Source: Acanthornis magna (Eukaryota; Chordata; Aves; Passeriformes; Acanthizidae). From it: a stretch of 64,000 nt of DNA. The notes under the pieces were generated by a model. It made no database searches. It was not told the origin of the DNA and saw nothing but the letters and a program-made list of their open reading frames with translations. A program made the position numbers and the translations under genes. Positions 14,501 through 26,600 of this stretch are shown in pieces; the first letter of the stretch is position 1; every line of letters begins with the position of its first letter. Where the stretch lies: the NCBI GenBank assembly GCA_036785705.1, contig JAWUZG010000052.1, positions 744,001-808,000 on the forward strand, given 5' to 3'.

Positions 14501-14850
14501 CAGAAGAGCCTGTTTTCAGATATTAAAAACAGTACTGACATACTCCAAAAGCAGGAATTAGGTTCAGAATTTCCTCTTTCAATCTCCCAAATGCAGTTGT
14601 AGCTATAGAACTTCCCTCTGCCTGCAGTCCGAAAAAACCCTATCCATCCCTGCTCCTATTCTTCTCCAGCTGTTTCAAGAAACAACTATTGATTTCTACA
14701 TCCTCTCCTTTCCCCTCTCTTCCTTATTTTCATTCACCTCACTTTGAAAGTCCCTTTCCTCCCTGATCCCACCAGCCAACCTAAGCCAAGAATGTGAATA
14801 CACTCTAGACATTCTTTTAGTGATCCATGTTCCATCTTGACTGGAAATTA
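11590..14850. other. Intergenic, nothing recognised
   Basis: AT-rich unique-looking DNA. I see no coding exon, structured RNA or identifiable transposon. Confidence 0.5.
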
Positions 14851-15052
14851 TCACAGAATGGTTAGGGAGGGAAGGCACCTCAAAACCATCTCATTCCAAC
14901 TCCCCTGCCATGCGCAGGGACACCTTCCACTAGGCTAGGATGCTCAAAGCCTCATCCAACCTGGCCTCAAGCACTTCCAAGGAATAGGGCATCCACAACT
15001 TCTCTGGGCATCCCATTCCAGTGCTTCACCACTTTTGTAGTGAAAAATTATG
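14851..15052 (-). mobile_element. CR1 LINE fragment, short 3' end
   Basis: It reads as a reversed CR1 tail: CACAGAATGGTTAGG at the left edge, then the GGGACACCTTCCACTAG block near 14917 and CATCCAACCTGGCCT near 14954. About 200 bp remain, in minus orientation. Confidence 0.9.
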
Positions 15053-18000
15053 GCAGCAGCTCTGCTTTACAAAACACAGCAGCAGCAGACAAACAACGAG
15101 GCACCCAGTGAGAGCAAGAGGGGCACTGCTGCAACGGAGGGGAGGGAGGAGGGAGGTTGTAAATACTGCCTTTTCACTTGGGCCTTTGGAGCATGAAAGA
15201 ATTGCTGCCAGTGAAGGAAGTGTGGAAAGTAGCATAGTAACGGCAAGTAGGCAAACATCTCAAGCACATGAGAGCCTGTCTCCCAAGTGACAAAATACAT
15301 GCAGAATAATACAGAACAATCTATGATTGCTGGCTCTTCTTCAGCCACCAGTACAAGGTCCTGGCCTGTGATACAGTGTGACACAGCCTTCTTAGAGCTG
15401 TTTGGGTGATTGTCCTGGCCTCAGGTGTGAATTGGTTCTCTGCACTGTCCCAGAACTATGACTCTAATTTTCTCTCCTCAGTAGAAAGAAATTAGAAAAA
15501 AATAACTCAATACTGCCGAAAATGTAAATTTGCTACCTAGAACAGGTTTCCCAACAGACACATCTATGACAGGTTTTCCTTCCAGGATCCAGCTTACAGA
15601 GTTACAGTGGTTTTATAACAGACACTCAGAATCACTTTTCCATTGTGGGCTATCATATAAAGAAAATAATAATAATTTTTTAATCAATTAGCTTTTCCTA
15701 TCTTTATTGATTTTTTTAAGAATTCCTCTGGAGAGCTTTCACTTCCAGTATCAGGGCTTAAAAACATAGCTAGGAAATGCAAGACAGTCTGAATGAGACA
15801 TCAGACAGAGACTACTAATCCAGGGATATTTATTACTCAAAACCTAACAAAAGCAGCTCATTTTTCTACACAGAAAGTCTTAGTTGCATGGGAGGACACT
15901 GTAAACAGATGAGGCTGAGGCTGAGAGAGATTGTAACAGCTTAATGGCGCCACAAAAGTAGATTATTTTGCTGGTTTTGCTGAGGTTATTCAAACTGAAT
16001 GACTATGAAGACCTGATCCTGTTCTAACTGAAGCCAGTGAAAGATTTGCCACACATTTCAGAGAGGACAAAACCAGCCCTTCAGTCATAGCACCTCTGCC
16101 AGATTTTGTTTCACGCCCTGCCAAAATGTCATAGCTTGAATCACTTCAGTAGCTTGAGCCATTTAAAACTGGACTGAATAAAAGGCTGGAGAATAAACTG
16201 CAGAGAAATCTTCCCCTGTTCTTTCCCTTATCTCTGCTCTTCTGCCTCACTGGATTACATGAATAGCAACCAAAAACTGCAGAGCACTGACAGACATGGT
16301 GTCTCTGGGCATTTTGGATGTTTCACAAGCAAGCTGTGAAAATATGAAACTTTTGTCCTTCATTTCTGCCTACTTTCATCATGTCCAAGAGGGCCTAAGT
16401 GGATCATAACAAAAAGATTATAGAGTAGCTGACTTCAAATATTTTGGAAAAACTGCATTGCATTTGAGAGATTTCGTGGCAGCTTCATTCAGTACAGCAA
16501 AATTTTATTAAAGTGCAAAGTAAAGGTCTTCAACAACATAAACTGAACTGGAGCAGACAAAATGTCATAGAAACAGCAAGACAATTCAAGTTATTAACTC
16601 ATCAGAAAGCTGGAGAGATGGAACACCCATTTTGCAGGGTAGAGAGCAGCTTTGATAGTTAACCCAACAGAGGGAGCTATACAAGTTCAGGGGCAATTTG
16701 GCTGAGGACAGTGACACTGATAATTTAATTATACTGGTTGGTCACACTATAACCAAAGTTATACTAGAGATATAGATCACAGCACGCCTGCCAAGAGAGC
16801 TGGCCCTGCAGAATTCCTTTGATATGATGTACATCTCAGTGCTGTCCAAATCGCTGATGAGTCACAGCTTGTTCTGCAGGACACAGGAAATCTTAATAAA
16901 TTAGTTTTATTGCATAATCATTTCCTATTGATTCCTTGTGTATACCTGCAGGAACTGCTAAATAACAACATACAACCCCCTGAGCTTTTTCACTGATAAG
17001 CATTAGCGTAGTACATAGATCTTGCAAAATTGCTAGTATAAAACTGAGGCTTCAGGAACATGCCAACCTCTAACTTTACATTCCTGTCAAGCTGCCTCTG
17101 AAATCAGAGGAATGTCAAGTTGCACTGGCTGTAATTGGCCGTAATATCTCTGATGAGGTTTCTACCCTGAGTCTCACCATCTTGTTTCAGTTTGTTAATC
17201 AACAGTTTTAGGGATGGCTATTTTGCCTTTCTTTTTGCTGCATTTTCTGGGGTATGTAGAGATTCTTATCAAATTATTACATTCTTACCAAGTAATTAAC
17301 ATCATCAGCATAAATTAATCACCAAACCATCCTATGAGCTGTATCACAGATGGGGGAAATGAGGTAAGAGCTCAATCTGTAGCCTCAGGCTGTGCAGCAA
17401 AACTACTGCAATAAGGGTGTTTGAATTCAGGAGTTCCTACTTCCCACTTCTGCTCTCAGACTAAATCAATCCTTTAAGCTGCCTCTGAAAGCTTCCAGTT
17501 GCAGCAAATATAAACCTTGTGGAAGACACCTGGGCCTGCAGTCATACAGAGAACTAATCTTCAGGAGGCAAGTGAACTATAGGGAAGAAACATTTAATAT
17601 TGCCATTTGCAATTGGCAGCCTCTGTCCACAGGCTTTGTGTTAGCAGAGAGCAGCCCTGCAGAAAACTGTGACACTGAAACTGATTCTCTGTTGACAGTG
17701 GCTTTTATTACACACAGACCTGAAGGCACAAATGGCTGTCTAGAGAAAAAAGGGCCTAGAGGCCCAAGGTAAATGATTTTCAAAAAACAGTCCAGAAAGT
17801 GAGTCAACTGCTGATGTATGCAGACTGTGTTTGAAACAGGAGGGGAAAGCTACTTGCTGAAGGGAAACTGGGTTTGGGAACATTTCAATTTCAGGATGGA
17901 CAATGCTCTGTTGTGAAATCTGTGTATTGAGGATTTCTTATTTTGCCTGTATGCCTAGATTTCTGGGAAGAGCATTTTCTCTAAAATCATATTCAAGAAG

Positions 18001-18855
18001 CCCATGCTGAAGCAATTGTTTTCCCCCATTAGTTTTTAAGTGGTTACAAAACAATGAAGCTCTCAGTTCTTTACACTTGACAGGGGAGAATGTACAAAGC
18101 ACTGCTTAATCTCTTTCCGTTCAGCTCTTTAATTCTCACGGATATCCAGTTGCAAGGTATCTGTATCAGCCTCAGTTCTCAGCCACGCATCAAACTGTTG
18201 GCTCTTGTTTTAACACGCTGCTTCAGAGCCGACCAGGTTTCAGCACAAGCATGTGAGGGTTGCTGTGCCTATATCCATTTGACGTTGGCAGAGGAGCAGC
18301 ATCACAAATCCAGCAGCGCTCGCTCTGGTGATGAAATGCCAAGTAAGCGCTTTCACAATGCCAGGCTAATCTTAACGCTGATGTTTGCCTTCCAGAAGGA
18401 AGCAAGCTGTACGACTCAAGGAGGCATGTCACCAAGGAAGATTTGAATGCTTCCTGATTGGTTTCCCAAATAATTATTTAATTTGCTTCTAACTGAGGCT
18501 AGCTTGCAATTCGAGTATTATATGGTTTTCTTAATTGCAAACTGCAATTAAGGAATCACAAGGCAAGATACAAGCCATACCACAGGATCAGCTAGGAAAA
18601 AATGGTGAAACCAGACAAATTAATTTCAAATTTATTTCCTCCCATTATTGCCAGACAGTCTTGAATGCAAAATGGAAAAGAACCCCATAAATGTATTTAT
18701 AGATAATATAATAAATTAACACCTATATGCTATATTAATGTGTGAAATTTACTAAATTAAAATGCTATATTTGGCGCAGTCACTTAGCAACAGCTGCATC
18801 AGTTTAAGACATTTCCATTCTGCAGCTGTTAGCTGTTACCTCAAGCTGGAGCTCC
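15053..18855. other. Intergenic; one CTCF-like motif, otherwise nothing recognised
   Basis: I see no coding exon or transposon. A CCCAACAGAGGGAGCT string at 16663-16678 resembles a forward CTCF core, but it is an isolated motif match. Confidence 0.45.
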
Positions 18856-18856
18856 T

Positions 18857-19738
18857 ATAGAACCATAGAATGGTTTGGGTTGGAAGTGACCTTAAAGCCC
18901 ATCCTGCCATGGGCAGGGACACCTTCCACTAGACCACGCTGCTCAAAGCCCCATCCAACCTGACTTTGAACACTTCCAGGAATGAGGCAACCACAGCCTC
19001 TCTGAGCATCCCATTCCAGTCCCCCACCACCCTTACAGGGAAGAATTTCTTCTTGGTATCTAATTTAAATGTGCCCTCTTTCAGTTTAAAGCCATTTTCT
19101 CTTGTCTTGTGACTCCATGTCCTTGTCAAAAATCACTCACCAGCTCTCTTGCAACCCCTTTAGGTACTGGAATATGCCCCTGTAGGAAGCTGAAAGGTCA
19201 CCCTGGAGCCTTCTCCAGGATGAACAACCCCAACTCTCTCAGCCCATGTCTACAGCCAAGGTGCTCCAGCCTCCTGGTGATTTTTGCAGCACTAGTCAGA
19301 TCCATGTCTTCTCTATGCTGAGGGCCCCAGAGCTAGATTCAATACTCCAGGTGGGGTTTCACAAGAGCAGAGGGACAGAATCCCCTCCCTTGCCCTGCTG
19401 CCCATGCTGCTTTGGATACAGCCCAGGACACATTCGGCTTTCTGGGCTGTGAGAGCACATTGCCGGTTCATGCCCAGCCTCTCACCCATCAGCACCCCCG
19501 AGTCTTTTTCTCAGGGCTGCAATCAATCCATTCATTCTCCAGTCTGTATTGACACCAGGAGTTGCCCCAATTCACATGAAGCATCTTGCACTTGGCCTTG
19601 TTGAACTTCATGAAGTTCCCACAGGCCCACTTCTCGAGCTTGTCCAGGTCCCCCTGGATGGCATCCCATCCTTCAGGTGCATCAGCTGCACCACGCATCT
19701 TTGCGTCATCCGCAGACTTGCTGAGGGTGCACTCATAC
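18857..19738 (-). mobile_element. CR1 LINE, about 880 bp, with RT C-terminal remnant
   Basis: The left edge carries the reversed CR1 3' tail (CCATAGAATGGTTTGGGTTG near 18864). The element then runs through the conserved 3' UTR into the end of the reverse-transcriptase frame. On the minus strand, 19489-19698 encodes a recognisable decayed CR1 RT tail (DLDKLEKWA, FNKAKCKMLH). The copy is 5' truncated and inactive. Confidence 0.93.
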
Positions 19739-19739
19739 C

Positions 19740-22700
19740 TCCAGCAAAGTCAGCAGAAGGAAATGCATGCCTGCATTTTGCCTGCTCCTCTCCAAAACCA
19801 AATGTCTTAACTCAGATACATCGTTATCAACCATCTACTAGTTTGGTTTTGCCATCAGGTAGAAGCCTCAGCATCTACTCATAATGACAGCTCTGATGTG
19901 AAGCAGTAACTCACACCGAAAGAGGCAGAACAAGCAGGCACATCTTAAACTGCCACAGCAGTACTCACCAGAGTGTACCCAGCTGTGCCTGAAGTGAAGA
20001 TGAAAGTAGAACTGTGAAAAAGCATGGAAGTGCCCAAGGAAATGAGCACAAGAAAAATTGCTATGGGAATTTTGTCACAGCACAACAGACTATTTAAAAA
20101 CTACTATGCCGAAAAGAAGGAGCCTAAGGGTTAGAACACAGCCCAGGGAAATGGGACATCTAGTCTTGGTCCAAGCTCTCCTGACTACTTAACTGAAATG
20201 CTGTGGTTATTTATTTACTTGTTTCCTGATGTGACTGTGAGTGCTGTGATGTGTGTTCAGGTCAGTGCTGTCCCCTGTGAGGCAGGTGTGCCTGAAGCAC
20301 AGCTTACAGACCACAACCCTCAGTGGATGCAGACAAAGGAATGCATTCTCTGAGGATCATGGGTAGAATTAAGAGCAAAACAGGAGCTGAACTGCTTGCC
20401 AAGAAAAATTCAGAGAGCAAGAAACTTTGCCAGCCAGAAAGAAATCACTCAGGCTGGTGATTTTGAAGGACAATACCTGTGAACCTACACCCCTAAACTC
20501 CAACAGAATAATGCTCAAAAATTAATATTTTGATTGTTAGATATTCCTGCCAGAGAACACCACTGGAATAAACAAACTCAGTAAGTTACAGTTGCAGAAA
20601 GATAATATCTCACATTTTCTTGCTCAAGTGGATCAAAGAAATTTCTCTCTAGGAGATGCAGCACCTCCAGCTTCATGGGATGCCCTCAGGCAGGGCATAA
20701 TGGTGTATTTGGAGCAATGGGGGCACACAGTCTGCCAGGTATCATCTGCTATTCATCAGGCTGGAACTCCCTCAAGAACGGTGATGTTTTCTCCCATGCT
20801 TTCCTTTGGCAAGAAGAACTACACAAAATCCATAAGAATAGCACTCCAGCCTCCATAATAAAATTTAAGCTAAGGATGGTGCCATCATGCTCAGCCACAG
20901 AGAAGCAATTGGTATGCTGGAAATGCTGCTTGTTTTATTAATCTTCCAAATTTTTCATTGTGTTGTCTTTCTTCATGAACAGAAAAAGACAGGAAACAGC
21001 TCTCTGCTCTTAGCCTGGATGCCACAATCTCTGGCTGGTGCATTTCAGTTTCAAAACTAAGCAGACAAAACATGCATGCAGCCTAGGCCATACAGTCATT
21101 AAAATCCCATTAAATGCCCATACATGAAAATCATACCTGGACCACATGTCTTACACAGACCAAGATCTGCTGTTTTTATCAGTACTCACAATGGCAAGGC
21201 CATGGCTTGTAGGCACCGCCACAACACTAATTATGAGCAATAATTTCCAACCTAAATGATCTGGTAATAATTTGCAAAGCTTGAACTCACAGCTCCAGCA
21301 TGACAAACACACACATCCGAACCACCCACTGGTAACTGCAAAAAGCAGGAGTTACTGTGCTTATTTATTTATTTCCACTGGGAGCAGCACATGCTATCGC
21401 AGAAATGGAGGAAAACCATCCAACATTGCAGATGCATGACTAATCTCTGTAACAAGCATGCACCGAAAATATACCCAGGAAAATGACCTAATAAGCTGAG
21501 TGGGCCAAATCCTCCTCTGCTCAGTATCCTTGATAGTCATTTATGTTATGCCAGGGAGTAGGATAACAAGAGCTCATCACCTCTATTTTGTTCTGCACCA
21601 TGTACATGTTCTGCACATATACAAATCAGAGCTATTAAAAAAAATATCTTCAGCTTATATGCTACTATTCAAACCACTAGTAAGTCCATTTAAGCTTTTG
21701 TTTGCTTAGGTAGGAAGTGCATGTGGTTCCTTCCTACTACAGGAGCTAAATTTCCTTCAGCAGGTGGTCCTCAGGCTTAATAAGTAAATGTAGAACAGAA
21801 GATTTGTGTTGAAATATGAAAAAGAAGTAAGCAGGCTGCTATTATTAAACAAATTCCAATCAGAGATTGCCAGTGCCTATCTCTTTTCCTAGTTTTCTCC
21901 CCCAAACCCTGGAAGATAATGTGGTGACAAAGAAGATCACAAAAACAGCAGTTTACAAGGCTCAGTTAGTAAGGGAAAATAAAGTGAAATGTATTACCTT
22001 AAGTGCTTTTAAAAAATGAATCAGCACAGCAAGCAACCCAAATCCTCAAAACCTATATAGAAAGTTCTCTACTTCCAAAGTATTCCCCCTCTTCAACCTT
22101 CTAGGTCTGTTTTTGGGTTTTTTTTAACAGTACAATTATTTGAAGATATTCAGGGTGAGCAGAAATGCAGCTGAAATTACTGCTTTGCATGGTGTGAGGA
22201 ATGAGAGGTTTCCCTTTTAAGTCCACTCTGCAAACTACTTCCGAAACCAGTTAATTAAGTCTTGGTCCATTTCATAAAATACTATAAAAAAATCTTTAGT
22301 AGGTTTACAGACAGTATACAGAGCAGAATTGGCACTTGCCCAGGACTTTCCAACAGAACATGTCAAGCACACAGCTTCTTCACAGACAATTTTGTATATC
22401 CAAATAACCAAAAAAACCCATGCACAGCCTGCACCCACATGCAGTGACAACACCCTGACAGCTGCTAGTTGTCAATCCAGACAGTTTGGCAAAACCAAAT
22501 TAGGGTTCACCCCTTTTGCTGTTTACCTGCATGTTTTCCATAAGTTTTTCCTTCATGACCTCTTAGTCTGACATAGAGATCATGGCACAAAACAACCAGT
22601 TTAATGGGCTCACAGGATGCAATCACGCAAATAAGCAGGGAAGTTTGACCTCACCTGTTTATGTCACCCTTCTTGCCCTAATCCTCACTTTCGCCTGTGT

Positions 22701-23043
22701 AGCCCTGTTTTCTTTGTGGCAGCACACCAACTAGTCCACTGAAGTCCCAAGAAATCCCACTTTCCAGGTCAAAAATCACTTCTTTTACAAAATAAACTTA
22801 TACCCTTGTTGTGATACTATCTATTTTGGTTAACTCCTTTTACTTCTCACCTGATCTCCATTTGTTTCTAAATTCTCCAGATTTGTTGTAAAGCCTCTGC
22901 TTCCATCAAGGCCAGATTAGCTGTTCTGAGAGGCTTATGGAACTAAGCTGCAGTTTGCTGGTTGTTCTGCAGGATGGCCAATGAAGAAATAGCGCTCCTG
23001 AGACCTCTACTCCACAGAGATTTGGGTTTTCTTTAAAGTAATT
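19740..23043. other. Intergenic, nothing recognised
   Basis: No coding exon, RNA gene or known repeat could be identified in this AT-rich stretch, which ends at the target-site duplication of the LTR. Confidence 0.5.
23038..23043. repeat. Target-site duplication, left copy
   Basis: GTAATT directly abuts the TG end of the LTR and is repeated exactly at 23654-23659 on the other side. This is the footprint of retroviral integration. Confidence 0.85.
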
Positions 23044-23653
23044 TGTTGTAATCAAATAAAAAAGAAGACGAGCGACGAGACGAAGGGCTTGCAGGAGGGG
23101 GTTATCCTCCCTTGCTCTCCTTTATTAAGGGTAGGGGGTTCGGGGTGTTCGGGAAGGAGAGACGGGAAGGACAAGGGATCCTATCCCGTGAGGAACAGGA
23201 TCCGGAGTATTCCTCTCCCTGCCCCCGCAGGGACAGGGGTAAAGGAATCTCAGCCCTGCCCTCGGAGGAACAGAAGTGAAGACTCCCCCCCCTGCATCCA
23301 CTAAGGCATACAGGACTTACGACGACCGCCGCCGGCAACACGATACAATCCCCCACCCCTCCCCCCGTGAAAGCCACTTAAGACGGGACAGGGGTGACCA
23401 ATCAGGGGAAAGACAGTAGGTGGGGATAACATACATAAACCAATGATAACATAAGAGGGAAGGATACAATTCAAACCAACCAATAACATAACTAACAGTA
23501 GAGAAGGTTCAGGAAAGGTGGGCGGATCCTGAGCGCCGGGCACGGCTTTCCCCAGGACAGGGGCGGACCCAGAAGCTCCAACCCCCAAGGTCCCCCCAGG
23601 GCAGGCGGGGCCGGCCCAGGAGGCTGAGGCAGCATCGGGGCGGACCCGCTTCA
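23044..23653 (-). mobile_element. Solo LTR of an endogenous retrovirus
   Basis: The element is 610 bp, starts with TG and ends with CA in both readings, and is bounded by a perfect 6-bp direct repeat GTAATT at 23038-23043 and 23654-23659. It is a sharp GC- and CpG-rich island in AT-rich DNA. Read on the minus strand it has CCAAT-type boxes in its first half (ATTGG at about 23398-23403 and similar motifs near 23437 and 23480) and an AATAAA signal at 23126-23121, about 77 bp before its end, as expected for a U3-R-U5 order. No internal gag, pol or env sequence flanks it, so it is a recombination-derived solo LTR. A 6-bp duplication fits the alpha/betaretrovirus-like (ERVK) group of birds. Confidence 0.85.
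23121..23126 (-). terminator. LTR polyadenylation signal AATAAA
   Basis: Plus-strand TTTATT reads as AATAAA on the minus strand, the LTR's own orientation, and lies in the expected R/U5 position. Confidence 0.65.
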
Positions 23654-23659
23654 GTAATT
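23654..23659. repeat. Target-site duplication, right copy
   Basis: GTAATT immediately follows the CA end of the LTR and matches the left copy exactly. Confidence 0.85.
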
Positions 23660-26600
23660 TGCCTTTTTGCTTGCAATGCAATTCCAAAGAAAGCATTATA
23701 TAGCAATGAAGTCATAATGTGAAAGTGTTATTTACACTTTGATTGCAAGGGAACTGTTTTGTTAGCTATGCCCACTATTTTTGTTTGCTGTGGTGTCACC
23801 TTCTGTGGCAGAGGGGGACGTCATTAGGAACATCAACACCAACACTTCTCCCTTGTACAACAAAGTAATCATTTAAAGTGTGATCACTGGTACTTACTGC
23901 AGATCAAAAGAAGGCAGCTGATGAAACTGAAGTTTGAGCGCGTGAGATGACTTTTCTTGTTAGTCCAATTGGAATGGAAAGTTTTGATCCTGTAGTTCAT
24001 CCACATGCCTGAAATCAGAGCCAAACTCTCCTGTCAGTTTGCCACACACATTAGACCAGAGTCCCTCCAGGTGTAAGTCTACAGACTTCCATGCAATCAA
24101 ATCAGGACATATTTAGCCTACTGTTATCTATTACTTTTTCTTTTCACTAAATTTTTTATCCAGGCTTCTAGGATGCTGCAGAAACCAAAGTGTATCACAC
24201 AAGCTCCCTGTATTAAACATACCAAGTAAGTTTAAAGAAGAAGGGCGAGACACAGCTGCCAAAGAATGTACTGGCTTCCAAGATCTGCACCAGGAGACGT
24301 GAAGAAAGCTGGAGCAGAACGATGGCTGGCATCCACGGGGAGTGAGCTCCTCAGACAAGTTCCCTGACCTGAGAAAGCCTTATTCCCACAGCTCAGTCAG
24401 AGGGGACTGATGGTCGAAAAACAAGACACACAGACTGTCCCTGGCTGCCTGAGGCAATGAGGGACGCTCACTGAAACATTTTCAGGGAAGGCAATTCTAC
24501 CTGCTTCATGTGTTACAAAACCAAGTAGCTTATCTAATGCTGTAAGAAATGCATAGAAGCCAGGAGCTTTCACAGTCGCAACTGCATGCCCAAGTCACTT
24601 TGAGCTCTGCGGGAAGGAGAAGAATGGATGTCTTCAAAACCACAAGCGCTTACAACAAAACAAGATTACAATCTCTATTGTTTGTTAACAGCACTCAGCC
24701 TGCAACATCCATCTGGGGAATTCTGACATGCAGCAGCGAAGCTTAAGGATTTTTAAAGGTTTTATACTACAAATTATTACTAACCATCTTTATCAGCACA
24801 GAATTTAGAGTTCTAATGTGGTAACAAAGGACAGCAGAAATTGTGCAAAGAGAACATGTCTCCAGTTCAGAAAAGCACACGGTCTTAAGTAGACAAATCA
24901 GGGACTTCACACTGCTATTCGTGTTCCCAGACAAAGATTATACATCTCAGTTTTTCAAATGTAGTCCAAGTCAGTAGTAACTGAAAAATCTGGGCTTCTG
25001 ACAGCTATTCCGTGTTGTGACTGCAAAGCCTTAGAATCCTTGCCTAGGGCTTCCAGGCTCTACCTCTATACAAACAACACACAATGTTAATTAAATGCAC
25101 AAAAAGGAGGCTGAAAGAACACTAATGAAATTTGCAAATCTAAGCATTTGAAGGCTGCAAAATGCCAAAGTGAATGTCAGCTGCACCACCTTAATTATTG
25201 CTCTTTGCATATATTTCTTATGGTGGATTTTAATTACCTGATTTGGTGCTGTTTTTCCACAGGTCCCTGATTCCTCATTTGGTTCACAAAAAGAAAACAC
25301 TCACTCAAGAGGAGATTGATGTCATTTGTCTTTATGCACCAAGTTTATGCAATCTGAGTCTTAAGTAAATTGAGTCTCCTTTTGAAATACAGAGCCTACC
25401 ATGATGAACGTACAAAATCGTAATTTAGGTATCTCATGGATATGTCAGTAATCCACCTTTTAAAGCAACAGCACCTCAATTCCTTTTTTTTCCTCCTAAT
25501 TTCTTGCCTGTTCCAAAGTCATATTCACTGTAAGCTGGCCAAATCTGAAGACAGAAAATATTACTTTATTCTATAGTTTTCTATGATTTTCAGCATGATA
25601 GAATCTCAGCAGTTCTTTCTTATTTTTATAATATCCTAGAAGGTGGAGGAGTTAATCTCTCCAGTCCTATAGGGAAGATCTCTTGCTTAGTCCCAGTTTT
25701 ATACTTCCCATACATCCTGTCATTTCTGTTTTGTTTGTCCAATATATTTGTCCCCACGCACACCAAACTGTTTAGGTAAATCTTTCCCTACTCCCCCACA
25801 GCCAATCCAGCACCTTCATAAGGCCAGTCCTAGTTTCCTGTTTATGTCCCCTCTCTCCCATCATCTTCTCATCCAGCCTCTGTCATTCTCCCACCCACTG
25901 TTTTATTTTACTGTTGAAGTTCATCACATCTCCCCAGAACATGAGAAGTGAGATTCTTTTTTAAAGCCTCCTGACTTGGCCAAATGTAGGTCAGTTTTCA
26001 CAGGCACAAGAGGCACAGACCTGACACATTCCTCTTGCCAAACAAAGAAAAAAGCCAAACCCAAAAACCAAACAAATAAAAATACCCACACCACAGAAGC
26101 ATCTAAGCTTCTAAGCTGTTTTAACACTGAAAAACAACTTATTCTTCTCTTTTCATGCTGGGAAACAACTAAACATCTCTGGCTGAAATTTCAGGGGGAA
26201 GTAGGAATGAGTCAGCCCAAAACAAACCCCTGGCTGAAAAGCATCAGAGTCAATTAAAACTAAACAAGTAGTCTCAAACAGAGGCCCCATTACAAGTCAT
26301 TAAAGGAAATTGATTATTTTTATTGCAAGTTACGCTTTTTTGTGGTCTCCGTATGAGCTATGATTACCCTGGTAAAATATCAGTCACATTTCTGAAGAAA
26401 TTTGCAAAGTTATGGTCTACTGACTCTTAATATCAGTTCATTAGATTCATCTCAGATTGTAAACACTAAGTGAGGGAATTAGGTTTTCACACATTCTTAT
26501 TAAATACTTCACCCAAAGGGATCCATGCAGCTAATTATGTTTTGAATATGTTTAGTATGTTGTAAATGCATTACAGCCTTTAGTGTACAAGAGGCAACCT

